From positions 57,796,147 through 57,860,146 of the forward strand of contig NC_063050.1 in assembly GCF_018812025.1 (NCBI RefSeq): 64,000 bases of DNA, given 5' to 3'. Below, piece after piece: positions 45,529-55,018 of the stretch; position 1 is the first letter of the stretch, and each line of letters starts with the position of its first letter. This stretch comes from Megalobrama amblycephala (taxonomy: Eukaryota; Chordata; Actinopteri; Cypriniformes; Xenocyprididae). The notes beneath the pieces were generated by a model, which was not told the DNA's origin, did no database searches, and saw nothing but the letters and a program-made list of their open reading frames with translations. A program made the position numbers and the translations under genes.

Positions 45529-46290
45529 TTGGTTACCCCTGGCTCCTCCAGCATAAGTTGTGGTTCCACCTGTCAGACTACATGCTTGGTCCAGAACTCC
45601 CCTGATCCTGTTCTTGAGTCTCAGAAATCCCTAGATCTGTCTCAAGTCCCTACTCAGTACCACCACCTCAAGGCAGTGTTCAGCAAAAGGAAGGCCACTT
45701 CCTTACCTCCTCATCGCCCCTACAACTGCGCCATTGAGTTACTCCCTGGAACCTGCCCCCCCAGAGGTCGTATATTCTCATTGTCCTCCCCTGAATGCAC
45801 TGCTATGGACAAGTACATCAACGAATCCCTTGCGGCAGGGATCATCTGCCCATCCACTTCCCCTGCTGGAGCTGGGTTCTTCTTTGTCAGTAAGAAGGAT
45901 GGCAGTCTTCGGTCACGTATTGACTACGGGGACTCAATAAGATCACTATTCGTAACCTCTATCCCTTGCCACTAATGGGCACTGCTTCCATATTCACCAA
46001 GCTTGATTTACGCAATGCCTACCATCTTGTGCGCATCAGACAAGGAGATAAATGGAAGACTGCCTTCAACACACCCGCTGGACATTATGAATTCTTAGTC
46101 TTGCCTTTTGGTCTCACTAATCCTCCTGCAGTCTTTCAAGCTCTCATTAATGACATCCTCAGAGACATGCTCAACCAATTTGTGTTTGTCTACTTGGATG
46201 ATATCCAAGAGCATGTGAAACACGTCAGCAAGGTTCTCGGACGCCTGCTTGACAACCATCTGTATGTCAAAACTGGAAAGTACTGTGAAA
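45529..46290 (+). pseudogene. Gypsy reverse-transcriptase remnant
   Basis: Two frames (45529-45950 and 45966-46290) carry [34 protein letters not shown], then [37 protein letters not shown] and FVFVYLDDI. Immediately after the YLDD motif the frame goes to [18 protein letters not shown] and then directly into integrase sequence, so the end of RT and the whole RNase H domain are missing. No repaired reading frame is given. Confidence 0.85.
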
Positions 46291-47625
46291 CAAGCTTAAC
46301 TAACCGAGGGCCGACTAACTGTCTGTTTGTCATGAAAGCTGTCCGCTCCCAGATCCTCAAGTGGGGCCACTGCTTACGCCTCACTTGTCATCCTGGCACT
46401 TCTTGTACCCTTGAGTTCCTCCAGAGACGGTTTTGGTGGCCAACTATCAAGGAGGATGTCACAACATTTGTAAACTTCTGTCCCACGTGCAACCAAGGTA
46501 AAGCCTCTAACCGTTCACCCCAGGGGCTACCCCCTCTTTCACTACCACATACCTTGGTCTCATCTTTCCATGGATTTTATCACTGGACTACCACTATCAC
46601 AGGGCAACACCATTATCATAGTCATAGTTCATAGATTCTCCAAGGCAACCCAGTTTGTTCCCTTGCCCAAACTGCCCACTGCAAAAGAGACTGCTGAATT
46701 GATTATAACCCATGTCTTTCGAGTCTTTGGCATTTCACAAGACATTGTCTCTGATCGAGGATCCCAATTTTCCTCTTGTTTCTGGCGGGCGTTTTGTCAA
46801 TCTTTGAGGGTTTCAATGAGTCTATCTCCTGGATTCCACCCAGAGTTCAGTGGGCAAACAGAGAGGCTTAACCAAGATTTTGAGTCTACCCTGAGGTGTA
46901 TGGCGGCTAACAACCCATACTCTTGGTCTTCCTTCATCATGTGTGCAGAATATGCTCACAACACCCTTCGCTCTCCTGCTACAGGCATGTCCCCTTTCGA
47001 GTGCCAAGTTTGGGTATACTCCTCCACTGTTCCCTGAGCAAGAAGTGGAAACTGCAGTTCCCTCCGCTCAACAGTTCATCAAGCGCTGCCGGCAGACATG
47101 GAAAAGGGCCAGACTCAAGCTCCTTAAGGTCTCTCAGCAGTACCAGCACCAGACTAATCGGAGACGCAGATCTGCCCCCACTCTGCGCCCTGGCCAAAGA
47201 GTCTGGCTCTCCACCAAGAACATTCCCTTGCGGGTGGAGTCCCGTAAACTTTCCTAGAGGTTCATCGGGCCTTTTAAGATTTCCAGGAAAGTTAACCCAG
47301 TTACTTATCGTTTATACTTGCCTAAGTCTTTAAAGATAAATCCCACTTTTCATGTCTCACTGTTAAAACCTGTTTTGTCTTCTCCTTTTCTTGCAAAAGG
47401 TAAACCTCCCCCTCCTCGTATCACCGGTGGCCAGCCTACACAGTTCACCGAATACTGGACGTCGAGTACATGGGTCCCGGAGGTATCTTGTGGACTGGGA
47501 AGGCTATGGCCCTGAGGAGTGCTCCTGGGTCCCTGCAAAGGACATCTTAGACCCCAAGCTTATTCGAGAATTTCACGCTCACAAACCCAGTCATCCTGGA
47601 AGGAACGTCAGGAGTCGTTCCTAAA
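46291..47625 (+). pseudogene. Gypsy integrase and chromodomain remnant
   Basis: The zinc-binding HHCC region is at about 46370-46500 ([30 protein letters not shown]). The core starts at 46570 in another frame: [12 protein letters not shown] (first Asp), [11 protein letters not shown] (second Asp), and [17 protein letters not shown] (Glu). At 47480-47590 [19 protein letters not shown] and [15 protein letters not shown] form a chromodomain, which in relatives directs insertion to marked chromatin. Frames change at least three times. Confidence 0.85.
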
Positions 47626-47648
47626 GGGGGGGGGGGGGGGGGGGGTCC

Positions 47649-48125
47649 TGTCAGAGTTTTTGCTTTGTAATGCTTTATTTTGGCACTAGATGTCACCATT
47701 GAACTCTCATGTCTAAAACATTCACCTTTAGTTATCAGTTGTATTGTTTTCACATGTGTCTCGTTCTGTGCCATGTATTTAAGCTATGCTATTTCCCTAT
47801 ATCTTTGCTTGGTTATTGTGGTTTCCTAAGCCAGTTGCTGCCGTAAGTTTGCTCCTGTTCTAAAGATGTTTTCTCCTGTGCCTTTTGGAGTATTTTCCTG
47901 AGTTTGTTTTTGGAAGTTTTTCCTGAGTTTTTGTTTGGAGATCATTGATTCTTACATGGAACATTGAAGTAAGGGATTATTGTACCCTGTTTCTATTTTT
48001 TAATAAACTCTTTGGAAGAAACTTAAGAAAGCATCTGACTATAGGCTTAGTCTCCTGCCTGTGGCTCAGTGGTGGATAATTAGACTTTCACATCAGAGAC
48101 ACTAGTTGAAGTCCCGGTCTTGACA
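47649..48125 (+). repeat. 3' LTR of the Gypsy element
   Basis: It starts TGTCAGAG right after tcc following the G run and ends CTTGACA. A substitution/indel difference from the 5' LTR every few dozen bases indicates an old insertion. Confidence 0.9.
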
Positions 48126-48556
48126 AAAAACATTTATCTTGGTCTCATCACTGCAGAGTATAGAGTCCCAGTAGTCTTCATCTTTGTCAGCATGGGTCCT
48201 GGCAAATTCTAGGTGGCTTTTTTGTGCCTGGGCTTTAGGAGAGGCTTCTTTCGTGGATGGCACCCGTGGTTGCCATTCCTCTGCAATGTATGCCGTATTG
48301 TATCACAGGAAATAGTCACCCCAGTTTGGCTTCCTACTTTAGATAACTGCAGTGAACTTACATGCCGGTTTTCTTAAACCCTTCTCATCAGAAGACGCTC
48401 CTGTTGAGGTGTTAACTTCCGTGGATGTCTCTGTGAGAAGGTTACAGTTCCATCTTTTTTAAATGTTTGTACCACTTTTGCTACAGCATTCTGACTGATA
48501 AGTAAAGCTTTGCTGATCTTCTTGTAGCCTTCACCTTTCTGGTGTAAAGAAATTAT

Positions 48557-48858
48557 GGTAACACTTTACAATAAGGTTAATTAGTGAAACATTAGTTAAT
48601 GTATTAACAAGCATGAACTAACCATGAGCAATACATTTTCTACTGTAATTACTAATATTCGTTAATGTTAGTTAATGAAAATACAGTTGTTCATTGTTTG
48701 TTAATGTTAGTTCACAGTGCATTAACTAATGTTAACAAGATTTTAATAATGTATTAGTAAATGTTGAAATTAACATTAACAAAGAGTAATAAATGCTATA
48801 GAAGTGCAGTTCATTATTAGTTCATGATAACAAATGAACCTTATTGTAAAGTGTTACC
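48557..48858. mobile_element. hAT-type MITE, 302 bp, perfect 8-bp TSD
   Basis: Ends ggtaacactttacaataagg and the complement (ccttattgtaaagtgttacc) are perfect inverted repeats. The host Tc1 word gaaattat is duplicated on both sides (48549-48556 and 48859-48866). The 8-bp duplication indicates the hAT superfamily. The interior is made of taatgttagttaatg-type words. Confidence 0.9.
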
Positions 48859-49063
48859 GAAATTATTTTCTTTCTCAGGTCTTGTGACATTTCTCTTCCA
48901 TGTGGTGCCATTGCTAACAGCATGAAATGGGAAGGGGTTTTAACACCCTTTTATAGTCAACTGTCTGCTGGACACCTATGTAATGAATAATTAGATTCAC
49001 CTGTGGTTGAATTCTAATGTTACATCAGTCATTCATGTTAGTGCTCGGGTAATGTATGCACTG

Positions 49064-49746
49064 TTATTGATACTGTTAAATGATACAGTTCCCACATGTG
49101 CACTGCGATAAATTAGAAATATACTGTACAGTACATTGATTTGTTGATGGACATACACTCATTAATGCTGATGAATTACAGTTGCAACATCTCATGATGA
49201 ACGTCAAACTGAGAAGCGTTTCACTGAGAAACTCCTTCTCAAGTCGTCCTTGCGATGGAGGTTCGGGATGAATAACTAGTTCTTCCAATATTTCATCATC
49301 AGACCTGATATGGTAAAATCGACACAATCGCTGAGCTCTGGAAGCCTCCAGAGCTGAAGTTCTGTTATGATAATGGGCCGTTGTTTCGGCACGAGCTGTA
49401 AGCAGTAGACCAATCACAACAGAATGGGCCGTCTGGCCAATGAGAGCAGAGCAGGCTTGCGGAAAGGAGGGATTTAGAGAGACTGATTCATCTGACGAGT
49501 CTTTTAAGAATCATTGAAAAATGTGGTGATGTGCAGCGTATGAAAGTGAAAGTGTTTTTTGACCTTTGATGGATGTAAATCTGTTGTAGGAGACAAAACA
49601 ATATTAGAAAGCTTTCAAATAGCATAAGAGGGGCACTTTAATGGGTCACACTATGTGCAGTGTGAGCACCAAATCGAATCTCCAGGTGTTCTCATGAGAA
49701 CCAGACTGAAAAACTTTAGTAAAACCCTGCTTTATTTTGTTTTTAG
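49064..49746. other. USP intron, non-coding
   Basis: No gene was seen. A 113-codon minus-strand frame (49076-49417) has no motif. The block around 49380-49480 has a mixed-repeat look, but its type is unknown. The pyrimidine tract of the next exon starts near 49730. Confidence 0.4.
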
Positions 49747-49875
49747 GAGCATGAGTATTTGCTCTATGCTGTGATCAACCACACAGGTAGTCATTTTGGA
49801 GGTCACTACACTGCTGTCATCCGATCTTTTACAGAAAACATGTGGTACCGTTTTGATGACAGTTGTATCACAGTG
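49747..49875 (+). CDS. USP exon 7 (His box)
   Basis: Acceptor ttgtttttag, donor GTAATA. It encodes EHEYLLYAVINHTGSHFGG, then HYTAVIRSFTENMWYRFDD. The His of GGHYTA is the catalytic base, and the Asp of YRFDDS completes the triad. Phase 0 at both ends, so it joins exon 6 in frame across the 11.7-kb intron. Confidence 0.9.
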
Positions 49876-49964
49876 GTAATATGTTATTTTATATTTAATG
49901 TTTAAATTACCACTGTTTTCTGTTGCTTAATGTCATTCAACTGTGCTCTTGTGATTTTCTTCAG

Positions 49965-49987
49965 ACTGATGAGAGTAAACTGAAAAG
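49965..49987 (+). CDS. USP exon 8 (micro-exon)
   Basis: A 23-bp exon with acceptor attttcttcag and donor GTAAGT, encoding TDESKLK plus two bases. It fits between the His box and the closing YLLLYQK segment. Confidence 0.75.
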
Positions 49988-50068
49988 GTAAGTGCCAGTT
50001 ACATCAAATTACTCTTTTTAAATCAAATGAGAATGAAAGTAATTATAGTTTTCAATCTTTTAATGTAG

Positions 50069-50104
50069 GTCTGGGGAAGCTTACTTGCTCTTGTACCAGA
50101 AAAG
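50069..50104 (+). CDS. USP exon 9 (end of catalytic domain)
   Basis: Acceptor taatgtag, donor GTGAGT. It encodes SGEAYLLLYQK, the usual last strand of the USP fold. It leaves two bases (AA) at the donor, which does not fit the phase of the exon at 53337. If the donor is not used, reading continues to a TGA at 50106-50108 and the protein ends in YQKK. Confidence 0.75.
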
Positions 50105-50777
50105 TGAGTAGATTCACAATTTTGCATTTAATGTGAGATTCTCTTGTGTTCGACAAAGGCTCTAAGGGAAGTGGGCATTCACATTCTCAATTATCTCGAT
50201 GACTGGCTGATGCTAGCTCCACAGAGACTGGAGATAAATCTGTTTGCTTCCCAGGAATCCTCCAATTGCCCTCTGTGATGTTCCCTGACTGAGGCCCCCC
50301 TCACAAATATGTGTTTCCCCCCAGTGATCCTGTTTGCACAGACATTGTGTAAGATCAGGGAGGACAAAAAAACAGGTCCTGTTGGTTGTGCCATACTGGC
50401 CCACCCGTACTTGGATTCTGAGCTCATGCTCCTGACGACAGCCCCTCCCTGGCTAATTCCTCTGTGGAAAGACAAGACCTCCTTTCTCTGGAATGGGGCA
50501 TAATTTGGCACCCATGGCCAGACCTTGAGAACCTCCACATATGGGCCCTGGATGAGACATAGAAGACTTGAGTGGGTTATCACCAGCGGTGACAGACACC
50601 ATCACTCAGTCTATGAGGTAGGCCTATGCTTTAAAGTGGAGTCTGTACGCTAAGTGGTGTGCTTCCCGAGGGGAACACCCACAGAGATGAGCAGTCCGGT
50701 TAGTGCTTTCCTTCCTGCAGGAGAGGTTTGAGAGTCGGCTGTCTCCCCTCCACCCTTAAAGTGTATGTGGCCACCTC

Positions 50778-50922
50778 AATACAGTGAACTACCCATACAT
50801 TTTTAGGTCTTGCAGTCTCTACTAATGAGCTGATGAGTTGAATCAGGTGTGTTTGATTAGAAAGAGTTGTAAAATGTGTAGTGTTGGTGTGCCTCCAGGA
50901 ACAGGGTCGGGAAACACTGCCT
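50778..50922. mobile_element. Short hAT-like MITE inside the DIRS fragment
   Basis: The right end ctccaggaacagggtcggga-aacactg is a common fish MITE end; the left end cagtgaactacccat matches it only for five bases. It separates two parts of the tyrosine recombinase. Confidence 0.4.
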
Positions 50923-50999
50923 TAGAGGTGCCAGGAGGTTGAATCCTCCTAGGCCACACCTTATTCCTTCATGGGATCTCTCTGCTCCTTTTTGAGCTA

Positions 51000-52217
51000 C
51001 AGTGGGGCAAAAAAGTATTTAGTCAGCCACCAATTGTTCAAGTTCTCCCACTTAAAAAGATGAGAGAGGCCTGTAATTTTCATCATAGGTACATTTCAAC
51101 TATGAGAGACAAAATGAAAAAAAAAATCCAGAAAAACACATTGTCTGATATTTAAAGAATTTATTTGCAAATTATGGTGGAAAATAAGTATTTGGTCAAT
51201 TACAAAAGTTCATCTCAATACTTTGTTATATACCCTTTGTTGGCAATGACAGAGATCAAACGTTTTCTGTAAGTCTCCACAAGGTTTTTACACACTGTTG
51301 CTGGTAGTTTGGCCCATTCCTCCATGCAGATCTCCTCTAGAGCAGTGATGTTTTGGGGCTGTCGCTGGGCATCACGGATTTTCAACTCCCTCCAAAGATT
51401 TTCTATGGGGTTGAGATCTGGAGACTGATTATTGTCATGCTGAAAGACCCAGTCATGTTTCATCTTCAGTTCCCTTGCTGATGGAAGGAGGTTTTCACTC
51501 AAAATCTCACGATACATGGCCCCATTCATTATTTCCTTTACATGGATCAGTCGTCCTGGTCCCTTTGCAGAAAAACAGACTCAAAGCATGATGTTTCCAC
51601 CCCCATGCTTAAGCATTCTTTCTTCTCCAAACACAACAAGTTGAGTTTTTACCAAAAAGTTCTATTTTGGTTTCATCTGACCATAAGACATTCTCCCAAT
51701 CCTCTTCTGGATCATCCAAATGCTCTCTAGCAAACTTCAGACGGGCCTGGACATGTACTGGCTTAAGCAGGGGGACACGTCTGGCACTGCAGGATTTGAG
51801 TCCCTGGTGGCGTAGTGTGTTACTGATGGTAGCCTTTGTTACTTTGGTCCCAGCTCTCTGCAGGTCATTCACTGGGTCCCCCCGTGTGGTTCTGGGATTT
51901 TTGCTCACTGTTCACTGATAACGAGTTAATACAGGTAATGAGTGGAGGACAGAGGAGCCTCTTAAAGAAGAAGTTACAGGTCTGTAATCGCCAGAAATCT
52001 TGTTTTTTTGTAGGTGACCAAATACTTATTTTCCACCATAATTTGCAAATAAATTCTTTAAAGATCAGACAATGTGATTTTCTGGATTTTTTTTTTTTCT
52101 CATTTTGTCTCTCATAGTTGAAATGTACCTATGATGAAAATTACAGGCCTTTCTCATCTTTTTAAGTGGGAGAACTTGCACAATTGGTGGCTGACTAAAT
52201 GCTTTTTTGCCCCACTG
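51000..52217 (-). mobile_element. Tc1-like transposon with deleted transposase
   Basis: It is 1218 bp long with ends CAGTGGGGCAAAAAAGTATT and its complement, TA on both sides, and inverted repeats of about 190 bp. It splits the DIRS fragment. The transposase is on the minus strand in two pieces (51609-51908 and 51215-51529). Confidence 0.9.
51215..51908 (-). pseudogene. Tc1 transposase, two frames with deletions
   Basis: 51609-51908 encodes the linker and first Asp (ENVLWSDETKIELFG); 51215-51529 encodes [18 protein letters not shown] and [20 protein letters not shown]. The second Asp block runs straight into the Glu block, so the normal 34-residue spacing is lost through an internal deletion. 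The N-terminal DNA-binding part is broken as well. Confidence 0.8.
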
Positions 52218-52830
52218 TAAGGGCCTTCTCAGCGCTCCTGACCATGCTCACTTCCAACAAGAAGGTGGGGGACCAGCAGGTGTTCTCTGTCAGTGAAACG
52301 TCTGGCATACTCTCACATAATCATGAGACCCCAACCGGGCTATGCGCCCAAAGTTCCCTCTACCCCATTTAGGGAGTGGTGAACTTACAAGCACTGCCTA
52401 GAAACAAGGCTCCCCCAGCCTTATTGCTGTGTCCAGTATGCATCTTGGGTATTTACCTGGACCTTCAGGAGCTCTGAGCAGCTCTTTGTCTGTCTTGGTT
52501 GGTACACTGGATCATGGATGCTATTGCCTTGGCATACCAGGCACAGGGAAATATGCCCTGCCCCTTTCGGAGTCTAAGCTCACTCCTCGAGGAGTGTTGG
52601 ATTCTCTTGGGCGCTAACCTATGGTGCCTCTCTAACTAAGCAACAAATAATACCTTCACAAGATTTTACAATCTTCTGGTTGAGCCAGCATATGGGATGT
52701 TTGTTGTCAGGTATGAGCAAGTAAGCTGCAAGCAACTGGCTCGGTCCGCTTGCACACAGCGCCTTTCCACTCCCTGAGGTGAAAACATGCACTTTGTGCG
52801 AACCCGGGACAGCGAACCCTGGATCTATCT

Positions 52831-53020
52831 CAGGGCTATTCAGTGCCATTCCTGAAGGGCCATGACCAGCAGAGTTCAGTTCCAAACCTAATCAAACACA
52901 TCAGAACCGTCTAATCAAGGTCTTTAGGAATACTTGGTTAATACAGAGAGGTATGTTTGATTTGGATTGGAATGAACTCTACCGGTCATGGCCCTCCAGG
53001 AACGGAATTGAATAGCCCTG
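52831..53020. mobile_element. hAT-like MITE, 190 bp
   Basis: The left end cagggctattcagtgccatt and right end aacggaattgaatagccctg are inverted repeats; inside each is a ggccatg / catggccct word. The flanks atctatct and atcttaat agree only in part with an 8-bp target duplication. Confidence 0.65.
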
Positions 53021-53336
53021 ATCTTAATTTTCAGCACTCTACAGCACTCAGATTCAATGGAAAAATTCAGCACCAGGTCCAGTACTCGTGATCCATGTCC
53101 TTTCAGTCAGCCCGCATACTGGAGCTAGGCCATATGCCCATGTGTAGTGATTCCCTGGTGGTAATTCCATATAGTGTATTGTCCATATTACAGTTATATG
53201 TAATATGACATGAATTTCCTCAGGTGCAGATAAAAGCATTACACTTGATCAGAAATTTGTTGTTGAGCGTGGTTAGGCTAACATTATAACAGATTTAGTG
53301 AAGCAACATCTGTGTCTGATTTTCTTGCTTTTATAG

Positions 53337-53428
53337 CTTCATCAGATACAAGCATGGAAGACATAAAAGAAGGGCCCAAAATGAAAACTGCTGAACCAGA
53401 ACAACCAGTAGAAGCAGACAGAGAAGAG
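53337..53428 (+). CDS. Probable USP exon 10 (acidic)
   Basis: Acceptor tgcttttatag, donor GTAATG. It encodes SSDTSMEDIKEGPKMKTAEP and continues to EQPVEADREE. It is acidic, with no fold expected. It needs one base from the previous exon, which exon 9 does not supply. An intervening exon, a different donor or a frameshift must explain this. Confidence 0.6.
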
Positions 53429-53732
53429 GTAATGGAATTTGAATTAATTTTTTTTTAATGATTTGTACTTTATTGATTTTCTTATTTGCAGACAGATGTG
53501 GTATAAACAATCAAGTACGAACATATAAACAATCCACAAACACATACATATAACAAAACAAGCAATAAATTGTAACAATATAAAAATAAGTAAATACAAC
53601 AGTAAAAATAAAAAAATAAAAAAAAAGAAATAAAAGAAAAAGGCAGGGGTATTGACAGCACCACAAGTTTCCACTATAAACTAAATCATATTCACCATGA
53701 CCATTGTCTCGTCACATGCTTGTACATACACT

Positions 53733-55018
53733 GCGTTCCAAATTATTTTGCAAGTGACATATCAGTACGTTTTCAGTACAATAAACATTCAGATTTTAGT
53801 TTTTCTAAGAAAATATTTGTTTGTTTATTTATCCATGTCTTTTTAGATAACTGGTATCAATCTCAGACAAAATAATTTGCCAGGTCTATAGAAACCCTAC
53901 TTAGAGGTTGTTCCACATTATTAAGCAAGTCACAGTTCTCATGCAATATGGGAGGAAGAAAGATCTTTCTGAAGATGAAAAGCATGAAATGGTGCAATGT
54001 TGTGCAAAAGGCATGAAAACAACTAATATTGTGTGAAACTGAATAGAGATTATCAAATTATTATAAGATTTGTGAGTGATTTAGAGCACAGCAGAACTCG
54101 GTCACCAGCAGCTTCAAATACCTGTTTGCTGCTCAACACTGGCTTTTTTATAGCTGCCCTTTTAATGCAATTAATTTCTTTGACAGAAACTTTCCACTCG
54201 TTTTTCAACCTCATCCAATCTTGTAATCAGGGAGGATAGTTTAGCCTCCACCGACGCGGTAGTTTTCCGTATCTCCGCGATTCCCTCCATATCATTTGAG
54301 ATTTTTGTCAGAATTGTATAAATGTTGCCGATGTCTTGATTCCCATCAGTGGACTCGGTCTCGGGATCAGCTAACCTTAGCTCCCGGCCATCTTGATCCT
54401 GAGTGGCGTCGGGCGTATGCGAACGTAAGTGCCTTTTTATATCCCCACAAGCCGAGGATTTCGAAGTTTTAGACATTCTTTAATATCAGTATTGCTTAAA
54501 TGACCGTGCAATTACAGTTTTCACCGGTTCAAGATTATTAACAGGATAATTGTAGCAAACTGAAGCGAAGCTCGCTACTAAGCTGCCTCCTCTCGCATCG
54601 TGTCACGTGACTCCCCAGAAACTATCCTTAATAAGCCTTTATCTGACTGAGTTCTGCTGTGCTCTAAATCACTCACAAATCTTGTGATAATTTGATAATC
54701 TCCATGCAGTTTCACACAATATTAGTTGTTTTCATTCCTTTTGCACATCATTGCACCATTTCATGCTTTTCATCTTCAGAAAGATCTTTCTTCCTCCCAT
54801 ATTGCATGAGAACTGTGACTTGCTTAATAATGTGGAACAACCTCTAAGTAGGGTTTCTATAGATCTGGCAAATTATTTTGTCTGAGATTGATACCAGTTA
54901 TCTAAAAAGACATGGATAAATAAACAAACAAATATTTTCTTTGAAAAACTAAAATCTGATTGTTTATTGTACTGAAATCTTACTGATATGTCACTTGCAT
55001 AATAATTTGGAACGCAGT
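53733..55018. mobile_element. Mariner-like palindromic element with L1 piece in its centre
   Basis: Ends CACTGCGTTCCAAATTATTT and its complement, with TA on both sides. The two arms (about 53733-54100 and 54655-55018) are near-perfect inverted copies, about 370 bp each. Each arm includes the start of a transposase-like frame (MGGRKDLSEDEKHEMVQ). The centre (about 54170-54625) is unrelated L1-type sequence on the minus strand. Confidence 0.8.
54171..54625 (-). pseudogene. L1-like 5' UTR and ORF1 N-terminus
   Basis: The minus strand reads a 5' leader (gggagtcacgtgacacgatg, 54610-54590) and then MSKTSKSSACGDIKRHLRSH (54476). Its coiled-coil stretch IYTILTKISNDMEGIAEI and TRLDEVEKRVESF is typical of the L1 ORF1 start. 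It stops after 101 codons where it meets the mariner arm. It is a separate piece from the L1 around it, which has no ORF1. Confidence 0.65.

Larger units (their letters stand above)
43679..48125 (+). mobile_element. Chromodomain Gypsy LTR retrotransposon, degenerate
   Basis: LTRs are 43679-44201 (523 bp) and 47649-48125 (477 bp), both starting TGTCAGAG and ending CTTGACA. The flanks are AAAAA on both sides, a 5-bp target duplication inside the Tc1. A polypurine run with about 20 G (47626-47645) precedes the 3' LTR. Internal order is gag, protease, reverse transcriptase, integrase, chromodomain, as in Gypsy chromoviruses. Stops and frameshifts occur throughout, and RNase H is deleted. Confidence 0.9.
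38165..49063 (-). mobile_element. Tc1-like transposon split by LINE, Gypsy element and MITE
   Basis: The left end CAGTGCTCAGTGTAAATGAG starts next to TA at 38165. Element sequence continues in four pieces: 38165-38500, 43254-43678, 48126-48556 and 48859-49063. Joined in that order they form one roughly 1.4-kb Tc1 with the transposase on the minus strand. Its pieces include fhFIDGIMNSQMYCSILKEK and ALFQHDNDPKH (43380-43568) and, at 48126-48560, the first-Asp region and N-terminal DNA-binding part. The right end is degenerate. It lies in the intron after USP exon 6. Confidence 0.8.
50147..52720 (+). pseudogene. DIRS-like retroelement fragment (RT end and tyrosine recombinase)
   Basis: Broken + strand frames read GIHILNYLDDWLMLAPQ (RT with YLDD, 50190), RLEINLFASQES (50230), AQTLCKIREDKK and LTTAPPWLIPLW (50340-50470). 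Then comes the start of a tyrosine recombinase (LKWSLYAKWCAS, LQERFESRLSPSTLKVYVA; 50630-50770) and RRLNPPRPHLIPSWDLSALL (50935-50998). After a Tc1 insertion it continues at 52220: VGDQQVFSVSE, LNRAMRPK-like, LCLSWLVHWIMDAIALAYQA, and FTRFYNL with the catalytic Tyr near 52665. DIRS elements integrate with this recombinase instead of a DDE integrase. Stops and indels make it inactive. It lies in the USP intron. Confidence 0.75.

Noticed and set aside
49076..49417. 113-codon minus-strand ORF in the USP intron
   Set aside because: No motif, no splice signals, and composition like the surrounding intron.
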